This document shows, in pieces, positions 25,535 through 37,466 of a DNA stretch of 64,000 nucleotides. The notes beneath the pieces were generated by a model. That model made no database searches. It worked only from the letters and a program-made list of their open reading frames with translations, and had not been told where the DNA came from. Positions within the stretch are counted from its first letter, which is position 1; every line of letters begins with the position of its first letter. This DNA is from Lotus japonicus. Lineage: Eukaryota; Streptophyta; Magnoliopsida; Fabales; Fabaceae. A program made the translations under genes and the position numbers. The stretch is taken from assembly GCF_012489685.1 (NCBI RefSeq), contig NC_080043.1, forward strand, positions 83,530,292-83,594,291, read 5' to 3'.

Positions 25535-25543
25535 TTGAATATA
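25535..25543. repeat. right 9-bp target-site duplication of MULE
   Basis: TTGAATATA, an exact copy of 19367-19375. Confidence 0.9.
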
Positions 25544-26650
25544 TATGTAAGGGATAATCATAGAAATAAGTCATAACCATTACATCTAATCATGAACGGT
25601 TAAGATTAAAATAATTTAAGATTCACGTATCATTAACGTAAAAGTCAAGAAAATTTTACATATTTAATATTTTAGTTTTATATATGGGAAATTGAGACAT
25701 TTTATGACTCTAGTTAATATAATTAATAATATAATTTTTTCATTAATAATATGTGTTGGGTCCATGTAGGATGACTCTTTACTCTTTAGTGCATGTTTAG
25801 AAATCATTTTACAATTAATTTTGAAGTTAGAATTAATTATGGAGAGAAACTTCTGACTTTCAGAATTGATTCTGAAGAAAGATAAATAAATCCTAACATG
25901 CTATTAGTCTCTTTTTCAAGAAAGATAATTTGAAGACTATATAATTTAAAGGAGAACCTAATATGCACCATTTTTAGGTGGTGTAATTTTACACCACCTA
26001 CTTTGGCCGGGTATAGCAGGTCAACACATTATTTTTTTTAAGAAAAAATATCATTAAAAATTTATCATATATTAAATTTCTTTAAAAAAAGATGTGTTGT
26101 CCTGTTATAGCAGGTTAAAAAAAGTGGTCTAAAATTAGACAACTTTAAAAGTGGTCCACATTAAGGTATTTAAATACAGTATAACGATGGCTAATAATAT
26201 TTCCATAAACACATCATATTTATTTTCAGTTTTTCAAATGATTTTCTGATATTTACAAGAAAATTTTTACACTTAAGGTGTACAATAATTAATAAACATA
26301 TGCATTGACCCTCAGTGGAAAAGTTCTACACATGCTTCCAATCACATCTCTTCATATTCCACTTTAAATATTTTTAATTCAAATTTAATAGTGACACGGC
26401 AAATTAATGGTATCTAATTGAATGACTATGCAAAACTTTTACACTGTTAGTGCAATATTTGATCTAATTTAACTGGACTGCTCGGTTTGGATCAGATTCA
26501 AGAACACCCCTTTGCTTAAGGGTTGGTGGGTTTGTCCACTTCCATGAATTATCTCTGCTCGGAATGAACATTGATGGAGTGGTACCGCCAGAATATAACT
26601 CTCAGAATAGCAACCACTAATGCAACAGAAGAAGCTCCTCCTCCTCCTCC
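25544..26650. other. spacer between MULE and CBL10 gene
   Basis: AT-rich, no coding exon. It holds a MITE-like repeat (25791-25901), a perfect hairpin (25975-26000) inside a larger imperfect inverted repeat of about 25940-26160, and the 3' UTR of the CBL10-type gene at its right end. Confidence 0.45.
25791..25901. repeat. short MITE-like inverted repeat
   Basis: Begins GCATGTTTAG and ends CTAACATGC, with AGAATTGATT-like internal motifs. Related pieces lie near 16056, 18140 and 41635, all starting or ending with the same AGCATGTTTGGA-like terminus. Confidence 0.45.
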
Positions 26651-29600
26651 TTAGTGTTTATGATTGTTGTTGAGTTGCCAGTGGGAATCATCAACTTCAG
26701 TGTTGAAAATGAAACTGGTAAATACTGTGGTGATGTCCCTGACCAGTGAACAAAGAAATGGAAAGCTTGAACTCAGTTCCAAATAATGCAATGCAAATCA
26801 TCAAATTTAAACATAAGTTTGCTGTGATGGTTATTAAAATGAGTTAAAATTTGACTAATGTTTAAATGGGATAGTATGAAGAAATTTTACATTAGCAATA
26901 AGAAAAACCACATCCCTTTCTTGCTTTGTCTACTTCTCAATATACTGTTTGCTGATTCATAGATAATAATGACATGACAGAAATTCAACTATGATGGAAA
27001 AAGATAAGGCACGAGAGTAAATTACTTCAGATCAGGAAGAGTCAGGTGCTTCAAGAGTGTTGGATGCCGCAGGACAAATTCCTTCCATTCTTCTTTACAT
27101 ATCTTATCATCCCCATCGGTGTCAGCATCTTGAAATGTCTGAATTTTTTTTAAAAAAATAAAAGGTTACTTAAAATGATCCAAACTTAAATCAACATAGA
27201 GGGACAAGAAATGTTCCTGCAAACAATTACCTTATCAATAATGCTTTCAAGGACTTCATCTTCTAGATCCATGCCACATTCTGACAAAATGGCAACCACC
27301 ATTTGTCTAACCTGGAATGCGTTGCAGGTTAGCAAAACAATCCAGATATGGTAAACAGAAAACCATGGGAGGGGGGGGGGGCAAGTTACCACTTTTCTTC
27401 ATGAAACTTGTCAAATCAAGTTTTTTTTTTTATAAGCAAATGTTAGTGGTTAGTTGTTAGTAAGTTAGAAAATCCCTTCAAAGTTCCCTTCCAGGGTTCG
27501 AACCCTGGACCTTCCCCTCCCCACCCTTATGTCCCCTAGCTCTTACCACTTGAGCTAACCCTCGGGGACTTGTCAAATCAAGTTGATATTGCACTAAGAG
27601 AATTCTAGTGCAATATTATACTAGGAACAGGATAGCAAAAATATGTTTAATTCAATGGCATCTTCATAAACTGGATATGCCAAGGTACTCACTTCTTCTC
27701 GTTCAATGTATCCGGTTTGTCTCAAGTCATACAATCTGAAAGCAACTGTGAACAAACCAAGAAAAAAAAAGATTTTATTCAAAATTTAATACTTCTAGCA
27801 TTAAAATGGATAATATAAAAATCCAACTGCAAAATGCTAACTGAAGTCTTACAATCAATTTTCTTCTCCAAAGGCGTATGAGGATGAAAGACACTGAGAG
27901 CATGCACAAACTCCTCAAATTCTATAACGCCATTTCTTTTCTCATCAAATAGATCAAACACCTATAAAAGTTTGAGAGCAATAAAAGGGAATCAATTATA
28001 CAGGTCAGAGAGGAAGAATAGCAGTAAATAACAGATCTTTCTTCAAGTCAAGTATATATCTGCAGAAACACAACACTATATTCTCGAAAGGGAAGGGAAA
28101 TGTGGAGGATATGCACATAACACCATCTCCTGACACCATTGCTTATGCCATATAGGATTAACAATGCACAGCTATTTATTGAAGTATCAGAAATGCATTT
28201 GTCAATTAGTAAGATACACCTTTCAATATCTGTACAAAAAAAAGATAATATACAAATTTGATCTTTCAAAGAGTTCACTCAGATGGCAAACAAAGCTATG
28301 GAAAATATTCAATCCATCATAACAATTCAAGACCAGAGTTTTGTGTGACAACAATCGTTGTTCACATAACATTGGACTAGTAACTAGTAAAAGCATTCAT
28401 GGTTGTAGGACAGCCGGTAATGTTCCACCGGGAATTTAGAAGGAAAAGGCAGAGCGGAAAGATGCATAATTGGAGCCTTGAATATTCACTTTTAAGTTAT
28501 GAGCAGAAATTTGCCTTCTGGGACCAGCCTCATATTTCCGAACATAGAAACAAAACTTACAAGCATCATGTGTAACTTAAAAGCTAAAACAAATACAGCT
28601 TTAGAGTTTTAAACCTTACATAACACAGAAACCATATTTTAAGTTCAATAATAGAATTCAATTAAACAGGAGATATCAAATAGCAGGCAGCAGTGGTGGA
28701 ACTCGATCAAAGATCTTGAGGGGGCAGAACGAATAAGCTTCGGAGTTTTAGTTTAAAGAGGAAGTATGAGAGGTGCCACTGGCGTGACCAATTTAGTCCC
28801 TTAAAAATTTTCCTTACAAATCAAATATTTTTCCATAATGTAACAAAGTTTCTAAAACTAAACCAAGAAAAAATAAAAACTGAAAAATGCTTATATACCC
28901 TATCAAGGAAAAGATTCTTGCCAGTTGAGGTCTTCAACAATGCCAGTGTGAGCTCTTCCTTCATAACATAAACAAAGTAGAGTTAAAAATGCACAAACTC
29001 AAGATGCAAGAAATGATTAAACTAATAGAGTCAACAACAACCAACCAACACAAAATTTTGTTTCCTAAAAAATGCACAAACTCAAAATGCAAAAAAACAT
29101 TTCAAGATCGTAATCTAAGCAATTATTCCCAAATGACTTCATTGAATTGAAAAGTCAAAGAATCAGAAATTGGAGCAGTGAAATTACCTTATGAATGAGA
29201 CCATCATCAATGACTGAACTACTCAATTTCTTGAACAACTCATACAACGCCTCAATTTCATTAACCGTAACTGCAACAAAACAAAACCAAACCAAACCAC
29301 AATGCCATGAATTCACTCAATTCCGAAACGAAAGATGCGAAAATTGAAAAAGGAAGAAGAAATTGAGAGACGAACATGGAGAGTTTTTGGCGAGGGTAAG
29401 AAAATCGTGGAAGGAACAAGAGATTTTGTTGTTGTTGTTGTTGTTGACCTTGTTGGTTCCACGATGGAAATCGAAGCAACCAGCTAACCCGAAAAACAAA
29501 GCTTCGACGATTCCGATTAACGGTATGCAGACCGCGCAGAGCGCCTCGCCGATAGTTAAGCTCGATGTCTGAGTCAAACCAGATTCAAAGTCATTGTTAG

Positions 29601-29676
29601 AGAAACAAAAATGGAGATCGAGAAAAAAAGACAAGAATTGAATTACCAGAGACAACGAGTCATCAGGCAAGTCCAT
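26651..29676 (-). CDS. CBL10: calcineurin B-like calcium sensor, CBL10 type
   Basis: Nine minus-strand exons: 29676-29647, 29568-29376, 29270-29188, 28958-28899, 27961-27853, 27745-27693, 27311-27231, 27138-27026, 26738-26651. All junctions are GT-AG and in frame, giving 269 aa. Residues about 19-41 form the hydrophobic N-terminal helix that marks CBL10 among CBLs, and there is no myristoylation start. EF-hand loops: a non-canonical first one near 90-102, then 128-139 ([12 protein letters not shown]), 165-176 ([12 protein letters not shown]) and 209-220 ([12 protein letters not shown]). The C-terminus holds FTSF at 247-250, where CBLs usually have FPSF around the serine phosphorylated by CIPK partners. 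CBL10 recruits CIPK24/SOS2 to membranes under salt stress. If intron 8 were retained, the protein would end at TAA, right at the donor, after LPDLK. The start is the ATG that opens exon 1 in frame; no longer exon is needed. Confidence 0.93.
27423..27567 (-). mobile_element. tRNA-derived SINE in CBL10 intron 6
   Basis: On the minus strand an A box (TTAGCTCAAGTGG) and a B box (GGTTCGAACCC) are followed by an A-rich tail, the layout of a plant SINE. It is flanked by a perfect 17-bp duplication (27406-27422 and 27568-27584), so insertion was recent. It lies in the same transcriptional direction as the host gene and leaves the splice sites intact. Confidence 0.88.
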
Positions 29677-30690
29677 ATCATTATCATTATAGGACAGACA
29701 TGCAAACCTAAACTTTCTGAGGTTTATTTTAACATGACAACTAATCTTTTTTTGGTTAAGAGGAAAAGACATCACCTCTAATCTAATGAGTAATGACCCA
29801 TTTAGGAATATTTTTTGTTTTATTATTAGAAAGGATAATGATAAGTTTTGAGCTGAAAGGCCACAAGGTGATTTGACGTGAAAGAAACATGTTGGGAGAG
29901 AACCCCTATAAATAATCACACCTCTATTAACATATTAAAGAACAAACGAGAAAGAAATAAGAGGTATGATAGGTGACATGATAATAAAAGAAAAGTTAGT
30001 GAAATAAGAATGAAGAAAAAATATTCTTTGTTTGAGACCCCTTTTGCTTCTCTTTCTCGTAGGAGAGGGCGTCCTGATAAGGTCACAAGCTACGCCATGT
30101 GCCTCTTGCTATGTGTGTGGATTTGATTGAGGATGATGGTAAAGGCTTTGTCTCTAGTGCAATTGCGCGCTCTTGGTTCCTGCTGCTCCGTTGGTTCCTG
30201 AGAGTGCTCCGGATGTTGGTTACTGAATCGAGTCAAGAAGACGTAGCTAGCTTGTTGTATAAAGTTTGTGGGCTTGACGTTTGACAATGGGACGAAAAGA
30301 CTATCTGCGGCTCGAAAAATGAATTGATGGAGTGATAAATAGTTTCATATTCCTCTTAATTTTTAGGTGTAATAAGTCTTAGCCTTTCTATCTTTTGCTT
30401 CATTTCAGCCTTTTGTCCTTTGTTGAAGGCAGATTTTAATTTTGTTGTTTCTTTTATGGGATTGTGTAGTTGGAGATTTTTATTTTTGCTATCTTCTTTG
30501 TTATTCTATTTTTTTTGTTACGTCTTTATTTTCTTTCTCTAGACTTAGTCTCTTATCTTCGTATAAATATATTTGAATTTAAAAAAAATCAAAATTGATT
30601 AGAGAAAAAAATGAAACAAAACGAAAACAGAAGGCCGCCGTGACCATGAGTATGTGATTATCACTTGACCTGACTATGCTGGGGTTTTGG
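29677..30690. other. 5' flank of CBL10 gene and intergenic DNA
   Basis: The first few hundred bases are the likely promoter and 5' UTR of the minus-strand CBL10 gene. The block 30060-30300 is more GC-rich and may be a retroelement fragment, but no domain is recognisable. Confidence 0.4.
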
Positions 30691-31810
30691 CTTCAGTGGG
30701 ATAGTTGAAAACTGTCTCACCGTGGTGCAGTTTATTTTCAACCGTTCGATATAATATTAAAATAATAAACGGCACAGATATAATTAATTTTAAATGAACA
30801 TTTACATAAACACCCTTTTCTTTCTCCTATTTATTTCCCTTTTTCCTTTTCTCTCCACCCACATCCACCGCACCACCATGTTTATTAGCTATCACACAAA
30901 GCAAATTATCAGAATTTGGGGAAGGTGACTACAACATTCATTGAAAGTTCCACCTTGCTGCATTATTTTAGTGAGTAATTCTGAATTCTGAACAATCAAA
31001 GAAATAGTTCATATCACATATATGAAAAAAAATGAAACTTCAATCTACAAGACCAAACACTCTGAATTCACAAGTTGAAAGACATTCATCGTCAGTAACT
31101 ATAAAATTTACAGAAAGAGACACTAGCACTAGAAAGCCCAGCTTCAAAAATTAGCAGGATAAGAAATTGATATGAAGGAAATTTCTGAATGGCCCACTTT
31201 TCTCTGCAGTATAACCGCTCCAACAACCACAACCACAACCATAACAACATCACCACCAGCTTGAATAGTCAGTACCGGGCGGCCGCAGCTGGCGGTGGCG
31301 GTGGAAAGACCGTTGGGAGGTGGCTGAAGGACAAGAAGGAGAAGAAGAAGGAAGAAATGAGGGCTCAGAATGCTTAGCTCCACGCGGCTGTTTCAGTTGC
31401 CGGGGTTTCCGCAGCAGTTGCGGCCATTGCCGCCGCAACCGCCGCTTCTTCAGGCTCCGGCAAAGACGAGCAGATGGCCAAGACGGACATGGCGGTGGCG
31501 TCGGCGGCCACGCTGGTGGCTGCTCAGTGTGTTGAGGCTGCGGAAGCTATGGGAGCTGAGCGGGATCACCTGAGCTTGGTGGTTAGCTCCGCCGTGAATG
31601 TGAGGTCTGCCGGCGAGCATCATGAGTCAACAAGAATCAAAGTGTCATCGGATCTGGTCAAAGAACGTCCAGGAGATAGGAGAAGAGGTTAGGGAATCAA
31701 AATGATAGATATGGAAAATCAATATTATTACAGGGTAGTTTGGACTTTCACATATTTTTTTTCACAGGTGCACGGTGTGTCACTAAACCTAGTGTCCCAC
31801 CGAAGACATC
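30690..31810. mobile_element. candidate non-autonomous element carrying a gene fragment
   Basis: A segment near 30695-30735 (CAGTGGGA ... TCACCGTGGTGCA) is similar in inverted orientation to one near 31765-31805 (TGCACGGTGTGTCA ... TCCCACCG). Between them lies a broken piece of a host gene. This suggests a gene-capturing transposon, but the ends match only imperfectly and no target duplication was found. Confidence 0.35.
31189..31692 (+). pseudogene. fragment of a FORKED/VAN3-binding-like gene, broken
   Basis: The frame encodes an Asn/His-rich stretch, then VGRWLKDKKEKKKEE, then after an in-frame TAG (31375-31377, where the family has Gln) the strongly conserved alanine-rich segment with [16 protein letters not shown] and [15 protein letters not shown]. 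This is the core of the plant VAN3-binding/FORKED-like family, which acts in auxin-linked vein patterning. Similarity stops after [10 protein letters not shown] (about 31613); the family's following alanine/threonine segment is absent and unrelated sequence follows. A TTTTCTCTGCAG tract before the fragment looks like a retained splice acceptor, so the copy came from genomic DNA, not from mRNA. The N- and C-terminal parts of the protein are missing. Confidence 0.8.
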
Positions 31811-32169
31811 GTCCTATGCTGGACCGCTAAAAGGATTAGAAATTTAGAACATCCACATCCTCATGTTTATTAGAGTGGTACTATTTCTTTTATTACAAAA
31901 TTAAGGAGTTGTCAATATCAATGACAAGCTCTTAATTTTAAATTTTAAGTATAGTAAGAATTGTGACAACTTCTTAATTTTTTATTTGCTCTTATTTCAT
32001 TAACTATTAATTATTAACAACGACAAAATAGTTCATTTATTGATTAACAACGGTGAAAAAAATCCATTTTTTCTTTCCTATATCCCATTAATTTTATAAC
32101 TTATTATTTCAATAATATTATTAGTATTTTATAATATCTTTCCAAACAAAAAATAACTGTTAGAAATTT

Positions 32170-32640
32170 GGGTATGATAATCCTGGATAACTTCGAAGAA
32201 TCGTTTTCGAACACTTTCCGAACAAAGTATTTCGACCCTATTCTTGCATGGGTTCACGAAATCCTTGTTGGGATAATTCTTGAAGAACAATCTGCTTCAG
32301 GCAAATGAAAACAGATCAAGAATGTAGAGGAGCAATATCGGTTTTTGTTTTCTGTATTTTGAAACTGAGGCCAGATAACTCCTTATAAAGGAGTTTGCTT
32401 CAGAAACCGAAAACGGTTAATGAAACAGAATGACTTAGGGCAGATAACTCCTTATAAAGAATGTATTTTGAAACTGAGGTCAGATAACTCCTCAGCGGGA
32501 CCCTAGCCAAGGGCTCCGCCCCTTGGAACCTCGCAATCTAATCGCGGTCAATTATGCGTTGGCCCAACAAGCGTGCACTCCGCACTATCCTAACTCGTTT
32601 CCGAGCTTAACGCATAATCGCATCGGCCTACAATAAATCA
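32170..32640. repeat. LTR retrotransposon remnant
   Basis: A GC-richer block with a near-duplicate internal segment (TGTATTTTGAAACTGAGG at about 32354 and 32462, each followed by a CAGATAACTCCT tract). The CCAAGGGCTCCGCCCCTTGG palindromic stretch (about 32507-32526) is typical of copia LTR 3' ends. No coding region accompanies it. Confidence 0.45.
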
Positions 32641-33555
32641 CATTACTACTAAAATCCATTGATGATACTAAAATCACCAACAATAACTACTTTTGCCTTG
32701 AACGTGTTGCTGCTGTTTTGGATGCTCTTTATGTTTTTGTTTCAGCCTTGTGCCACGGCTAGGCTGTTTGCTCCCTTGCTGTATTGTACTTTCTTTCTTT
32801 TTCTTTTTATTATCTGCTCTTTCTTTCTTTTTGTTGTCTTTGACTCTTTAGTATTTTTCTTTAGTTGTCTTGTAATCTATACTTTGGGCCGGTGGCTTAT
32901 AGGGTGCAGATGCATTCTAAGTCTTGTACCATGCAAGAGCCAATTTAACCTGTTATAACAGGTAATAATTACCTGCTGAAAAAATAATCAAAAAAATTAT
33001 GTTACAATAATACCCTGATATGCTCTACCCTCCCTCCTATCTTTGGATTGCCAACATCCTCCAACCTTCCTCCCCTCTTCCACCGGAATTCCCATCACCG
33101 GCAAACAGCTCCATCCTGGATCAACAATTGCTAGAATGTGAATTTTGATTCTGGGCTACATTCAGATTAAAATACCAAATACCACTGCTCCAACCAACCT
33201 TAATATTGCATCATTTGCATGTTTGCACATTAAAATTTCCAACAAACCACGTTTTGCACAAAGAGATTACACGACAGATTGATACAAATTGCAAGCAAAC
33301 AACAAAAACAAAGTGGTTGGAAACAAGATTCCATGGTCTTTCTCTCCTCACCACCAGTACCTTCTCTCCACGCATAGCCATCTACACCCATGAGACTTTC
33401 ATCAAATCCATCACCGTCTGCAAGTGAAACCACGAGATTTGGATTTTCTTCAACAGATCTGGTTATTCCTCAGGCACAAAATTCGAACTTGGATGTGAAT
33501 CGAGCAAAGTCATCTCCTTTTCTTTCCTACTGTCCTGTATTGTTGTTGGGAATTT
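32641..33555. other. intergenic repeat-derived DNA
   Basis: T-rich stretches (32690-32870) and no supported exon or RNA gene. Confidence 0.35.
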
Positions 33556-33970
33556 TCAAGTGTGAGTAAGTCCCATATTGAAAGCTAAGGATAAGTTTGA
33601 GTGGTTTATAAGTGTGAGGACCCATACACCCATTGTCTTAAGGTTTTGGGTGAAAGATGTGGTGTCTGGTTCACTTATGGTTTGCTCAAACCCCAATGTG
33701 GAGTTTTATCCCCCTCCCCCGAGTTTAAACCATCTCCTTTGTTTGGGTATTTCTTTGGCCCAACATGTATCTGATTTTCAGAGAGTTTCAAGCAAATCAA
33801 ACTCAGTTTTGGGTGTTGAAGGAGGTGGCGTGAAACTCTATCTCTTCAGCCAGATCCAACGGTTGTTTAGTGGGGAAGGAGATCTGAGTATTTTACCCAT
33901 CAATGGTTTCCGGTCGGTGGCTGGCGCAAGGAAGAGAAGAAGAGGGTGGTGGAGACGCCGGGAGTGATGA
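33556..33970 (+). repeat. probable LTR fragment
   Basis: The run with CCCATATTGAAAG, GAGGACCCATACACCCAT and CTTAAGGTTTTGGGT resembles a common legume-type LTR or leader sequence. It stays open in one frame by chance but has no recognisable protein content. Confidence 0.35.
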
Positions 33971-35779
33971 GGGAGACAATTTTCGAGTAACACAGTAGAG
34001 GGGGTTTGTTGTCAAATACAAAATAAAATTGAAAAATAAAAAATAAAACAATTAACTGGACCACCGGTTTCCAATTCTCCACATTGACAGTTGGTGCAAT
34101 ATCATTGACTCTAACATGTATGGCATGGGGTGCAAGACCCACACACTATTGCACCTTAGACAACACCCTTTGGGCTTTATCCCTTTTTATTATATATTTA
34201 GTTTTTCCAAAAAAAAATGTTGAATTGAAGTGAAGATAAAATTATAAAATATATACAAAAGGTGTGAGGTTTATTAGAGAAATTTTTTAGAGTTATTGGA
34301 TTAACATTTAAATTAGAATTATGAGAAACTCTATAGAGTTCCATTGATAGAGGTGCTCTAAATATTTTTATTTGTACTTGAAAAATCATCGCTCTCTTTA
34401 TTATGAATATATCATAGGAGATATTTGTTATTTTCATTTTTGTTAGAATAAAATTTATCTTTAATCACCTAATGAGTGTCACACATAATGATTTAAAACG
34501 GTTGTTTGAAACTTTAGATCAAAAGTTCTAATTTTATGATATATAAATATGCATTATTCCTGTTCACACTTATTTATGCTCAACCGGTGTATAATTATTA
34601 AACACGGCTAAAAACTAGTTTGATTAAAATTTAAATTTTATCATATGTGTGTATATTTTTCATGGCAATTCCAACGCTTGAGCGAGGCAGGGGAAGGGGA
34701 GTGATGAGAAGGCGTCGTAAATTGGTGGAGCATGGCCGACCTCGCCGCTAGGCAAGGTGGCATTAGGGTTTAGAGAAGAGAAGCAACAAAAGAAACTAAT
34801 GTATTTTTTTAAGGGACCAAAGCAAATGAAACTAGTCCTACCATATGGTCCGGTGATTGAGAAGAATTAGGTCATATCAACACTTAGACATCATTGGACT
34901 TATTTCAAATAAAAGAAATCTAGTGACAAAAAACGATTAAAACATTTTGGAAGGAACAATTTAGATTTCATCCTATATTACAGAAAATAAAAACTCATAA
35001 TGTATTATATAAGTTTATTATATCATGATTAATACACCGTATACCATAAAGGGTAAACTCATAATATAATATCAATATTTTAATTAATATAAAAATCATT
35101 AGGGCTAGTTCTTGTCCACGTGTAAGTTTTCCTTCCATAGAAACTGAAATTGTGACCTGTGATCATGTTTTTTAAGATTCCACTCGTAATCATGCAGCTA
35201 AATGAAGCTGACCAGGAAGGCACTAATGGCCTTATCGTACGAGATAAGTGTTCTGGATCAATCATTTGCTCTTGAATAAATGAAGTGGTGCTTAATTCAC
35301 TTCTTTCTCAACTCATATGATAATTATCATTGAAAAATATACATAAGAAAAAAACTGTAAGATATTCGTCTAATGGTATGGAAGCAGACTAGACTCATGA
35401 GAACATAAATTCAACCTCAGCATTTGGGTCAAAGACCATATTGCCCCGTTCAAATCTTAATCAAGCATTAAACATGACAAAATTATATATGTAAATAAAC
35501 TCATGCATGCTTCTGTTTTGATGAAGTTGTTTGTTAATATTGTTATCGTTAAGTTAGGTTATGTCTTCCATTTCTTTCTATTTTATTTTTTTTCAGTCAT
35601 CGAACTATATGTGTAGGATTCCTACTGGACAAGAAATAGATTGGACTAAGTTAGGCTTTGTGTAATAGGTTTAACCTGCTTAAAAATTGATAGGCCAAAA
35701 CCAAACCAACTTCAATATTGTTGTAGATGCCCTGATTCTTTTTCTAATTCTTTCAAAGAGCTAGAAGAAAACTTCGATA
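33971..35779. other. intergenic, no gene seen
   Basis: AT-rich, with a short GC-rich patch at 34665-34790 that may be a gene or element fragment. No exon chain is supported. Confidence 0.4.
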
Positions 35780-35788
35780 TATATTTGC

Positions 35789-36925
35789 GGTGCCCACTAG
35801 GGTGGGCAAGTTTCAAACTGGTCCGCCGGTGGACCACTATCATATGCTGTAGGATCTGAGAATCTTAGAATATTCTTTTGTTGGATGGTGAGGATTAAAT
35901 GATGGTAAAAATGATAAAAATGTAAATTTATAACCCCTCTTCATCTTCCCCAACCCACCCACCGTCTCCACCTAAACAGGGCCGGCGGTGTCACCGTCGT
36001 CACCCCTTGACCTCTTAGAACCTCTTTCTCACTCCCACGCCACCACCACCAAAAAATCCCAAAACCAGAAACTAAAGAATCCCCAATGGCAAATACCCAG
36101 AAAAAACCCATAACTCACAAACACATCATCGGGATTTGCTTCACTCACAAAGCAAGTCGGCATGTTGTGTTTTGCTTCCTTTGATGCTATATATGGCGAT
36201 GGAGGAGGACGAAGAGATCTGAGATGGGAGCGCAGGTCTGATTCAGATCTCAATCATTCAATTCTGCGTTTTGTTTTCTAACTCTAAACCCCTCTTCTCT
36301 CTTCCTTACCAGATCGACGACGAAAATGGCCGAACCCACACAACAACCTTTCAATATATCCCCTGTTTGTTTGAGCAGTGAAGGTGCATGCTAAAATTCT
36401 CCCAGAGGACTTGCGTGGATCTTTGGTTGGATGCCTTGCTCTTCTGTAATTGCAAGGGCTCGTGGCTGCTGTTACTAAACTAGTGGGGGATTTGGTTTGT
36501 TCAGGTTTTCTTTTGTGCAATAGCAGCTTTACCAAAATGGAATACCAAAAAAAAAACCTTAACCAGCTCAAAGGTGTTCCCATCTTCTCAACTTTACTGA
36601 GGTGGTTCCCGAATTGAAGATTATCCTCCTTTTTCATTTGCCCCTCTCTTTTATTGTTTTTTTCTTCTGTGTAATTTGTTCTTGGAAACTTGTAATAAAG
36701 CAAGACTCTTTCTAGCTTGGACATTCAAGTTGTGATGGGAGAGGAAATTCCGATGATATGAAATTAGATTTGAATCTGAGTCCAGGTCCTGAACCAGTAA
36801 CCAATGAAGCTATGAATTTGGATGATTGAGATTTTTTTAATATATTTTTATCAATTATAAATTACCAATATAACCCTTGGTCCACCGGTGGACCAGTTTG
36901 AAACTTGTCCACCCTAGTGGGCACC
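35789..36925. mobile_element. Pack-MULE-like element, 1.14 kb
   Basis: The ends are inverted repeats of about 47 bp: the left starts GGTGCCCACTAGGGTGG and the right ends CCACCCTAGTGGGCACC, with few mismatches. A perfect 9-bp duplication (TATATTTGC) flanks them at 35780-35788 and 36926-36934. There is no transposase. The interior has gene-like composition: a UTR-like CT-rich start, then a short coding-like fragment ending at TGA 36827-36829. This fits a MULE that has captured part of a host gene. Confidence 0.88.
36735..36829 (+). pseudogene. captured gene fragment with LDLNLSPGP motif
   Basis: Inside the Pack-MULE, a frame reads about 30 residues including DDMKLDLNLSPGPEP and closes at TGA. 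DLNLxP is the EAR-type repression motif, and similar DLNL-rich stretches also occur in plant RING E3 proteins. The upstream interior shows no complete exon. The donor gene is not identified. Confidence 0.45.
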
Positions 36926-36934
36926 TATATTTGC

Positions 36935-37466
36935 AATCCCCTCTAGAAGTTTCTCCAAAGATGGAAGGAATGAACATGCAAAAGGGACTGGGGAACATAT
37001 TGAAGCTTTGAATTCACAAATTGTTAGAAGCAACTGAATATGTTAATGTTCTGTTAATGGTACCCTCTTTCGCAATTTTCCCGTATTTTGAAGGGCTTCT
37101 TTGAGATTTGTGCGAAGGGGAGGGGGAGGTAAAGGAAGGGGAGGGTGCGGTGCGGGAGGTGGATGTCCTTGAGCTTCATAGTGTTTCTCTTGCGTTGGCA
37201 ACATCCTGAGCTCCTCGGTGGTTCAGATTGGACTCAACAGATGAGATTGTGAGAAGAAGTATTATGGGGTTATTTTGGCATTTTCGCAATTTTGAAAAGT
37301 TTTCACAATTTTTTTTTCATGGGTTTTGATTCATTCACACCTCTTTTTTTTCTCTTTTATTTTATTTCCACTCTCTTTTCTTTCTCTACTATCATACCTC
37401 TAATTTCTCTCTCATTTCTTTCTTTCATATCTTGGTGTTAATCTAATTAAAGCGTGAACAAATACT
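36935..37466. other. intergenic spacer
   Basis: Includes a G-rich patch (37117-37160) and a T/C-rich run (37340-37440). No exon is supported. Confidence 0.4.

Noticed and set aside
27475..27567. Possible tRNA gene (A and B boxes, GGTTCGAACCC)
   Set aside because: No cloverleaf can be drawn from the flanks, and the A-rich tail and 17-bp target duplication show it is a SINE.
30099..30284. Overlapping open frames in a GC-richer block
   Set aside because: Both strands are open with no conserved motif; likely a retroelement scrap.
33578..33967. Open frame of 129 codons
   Set aside because: It lies in LTR-like sequence and has no domain; several similar legume LTR leaders are open by chance.
35360..35460. 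Possible tRNA-like or SINE sequence
   Set aside because: A-box and B-box matches are too weak, and no tail or duplication was found.
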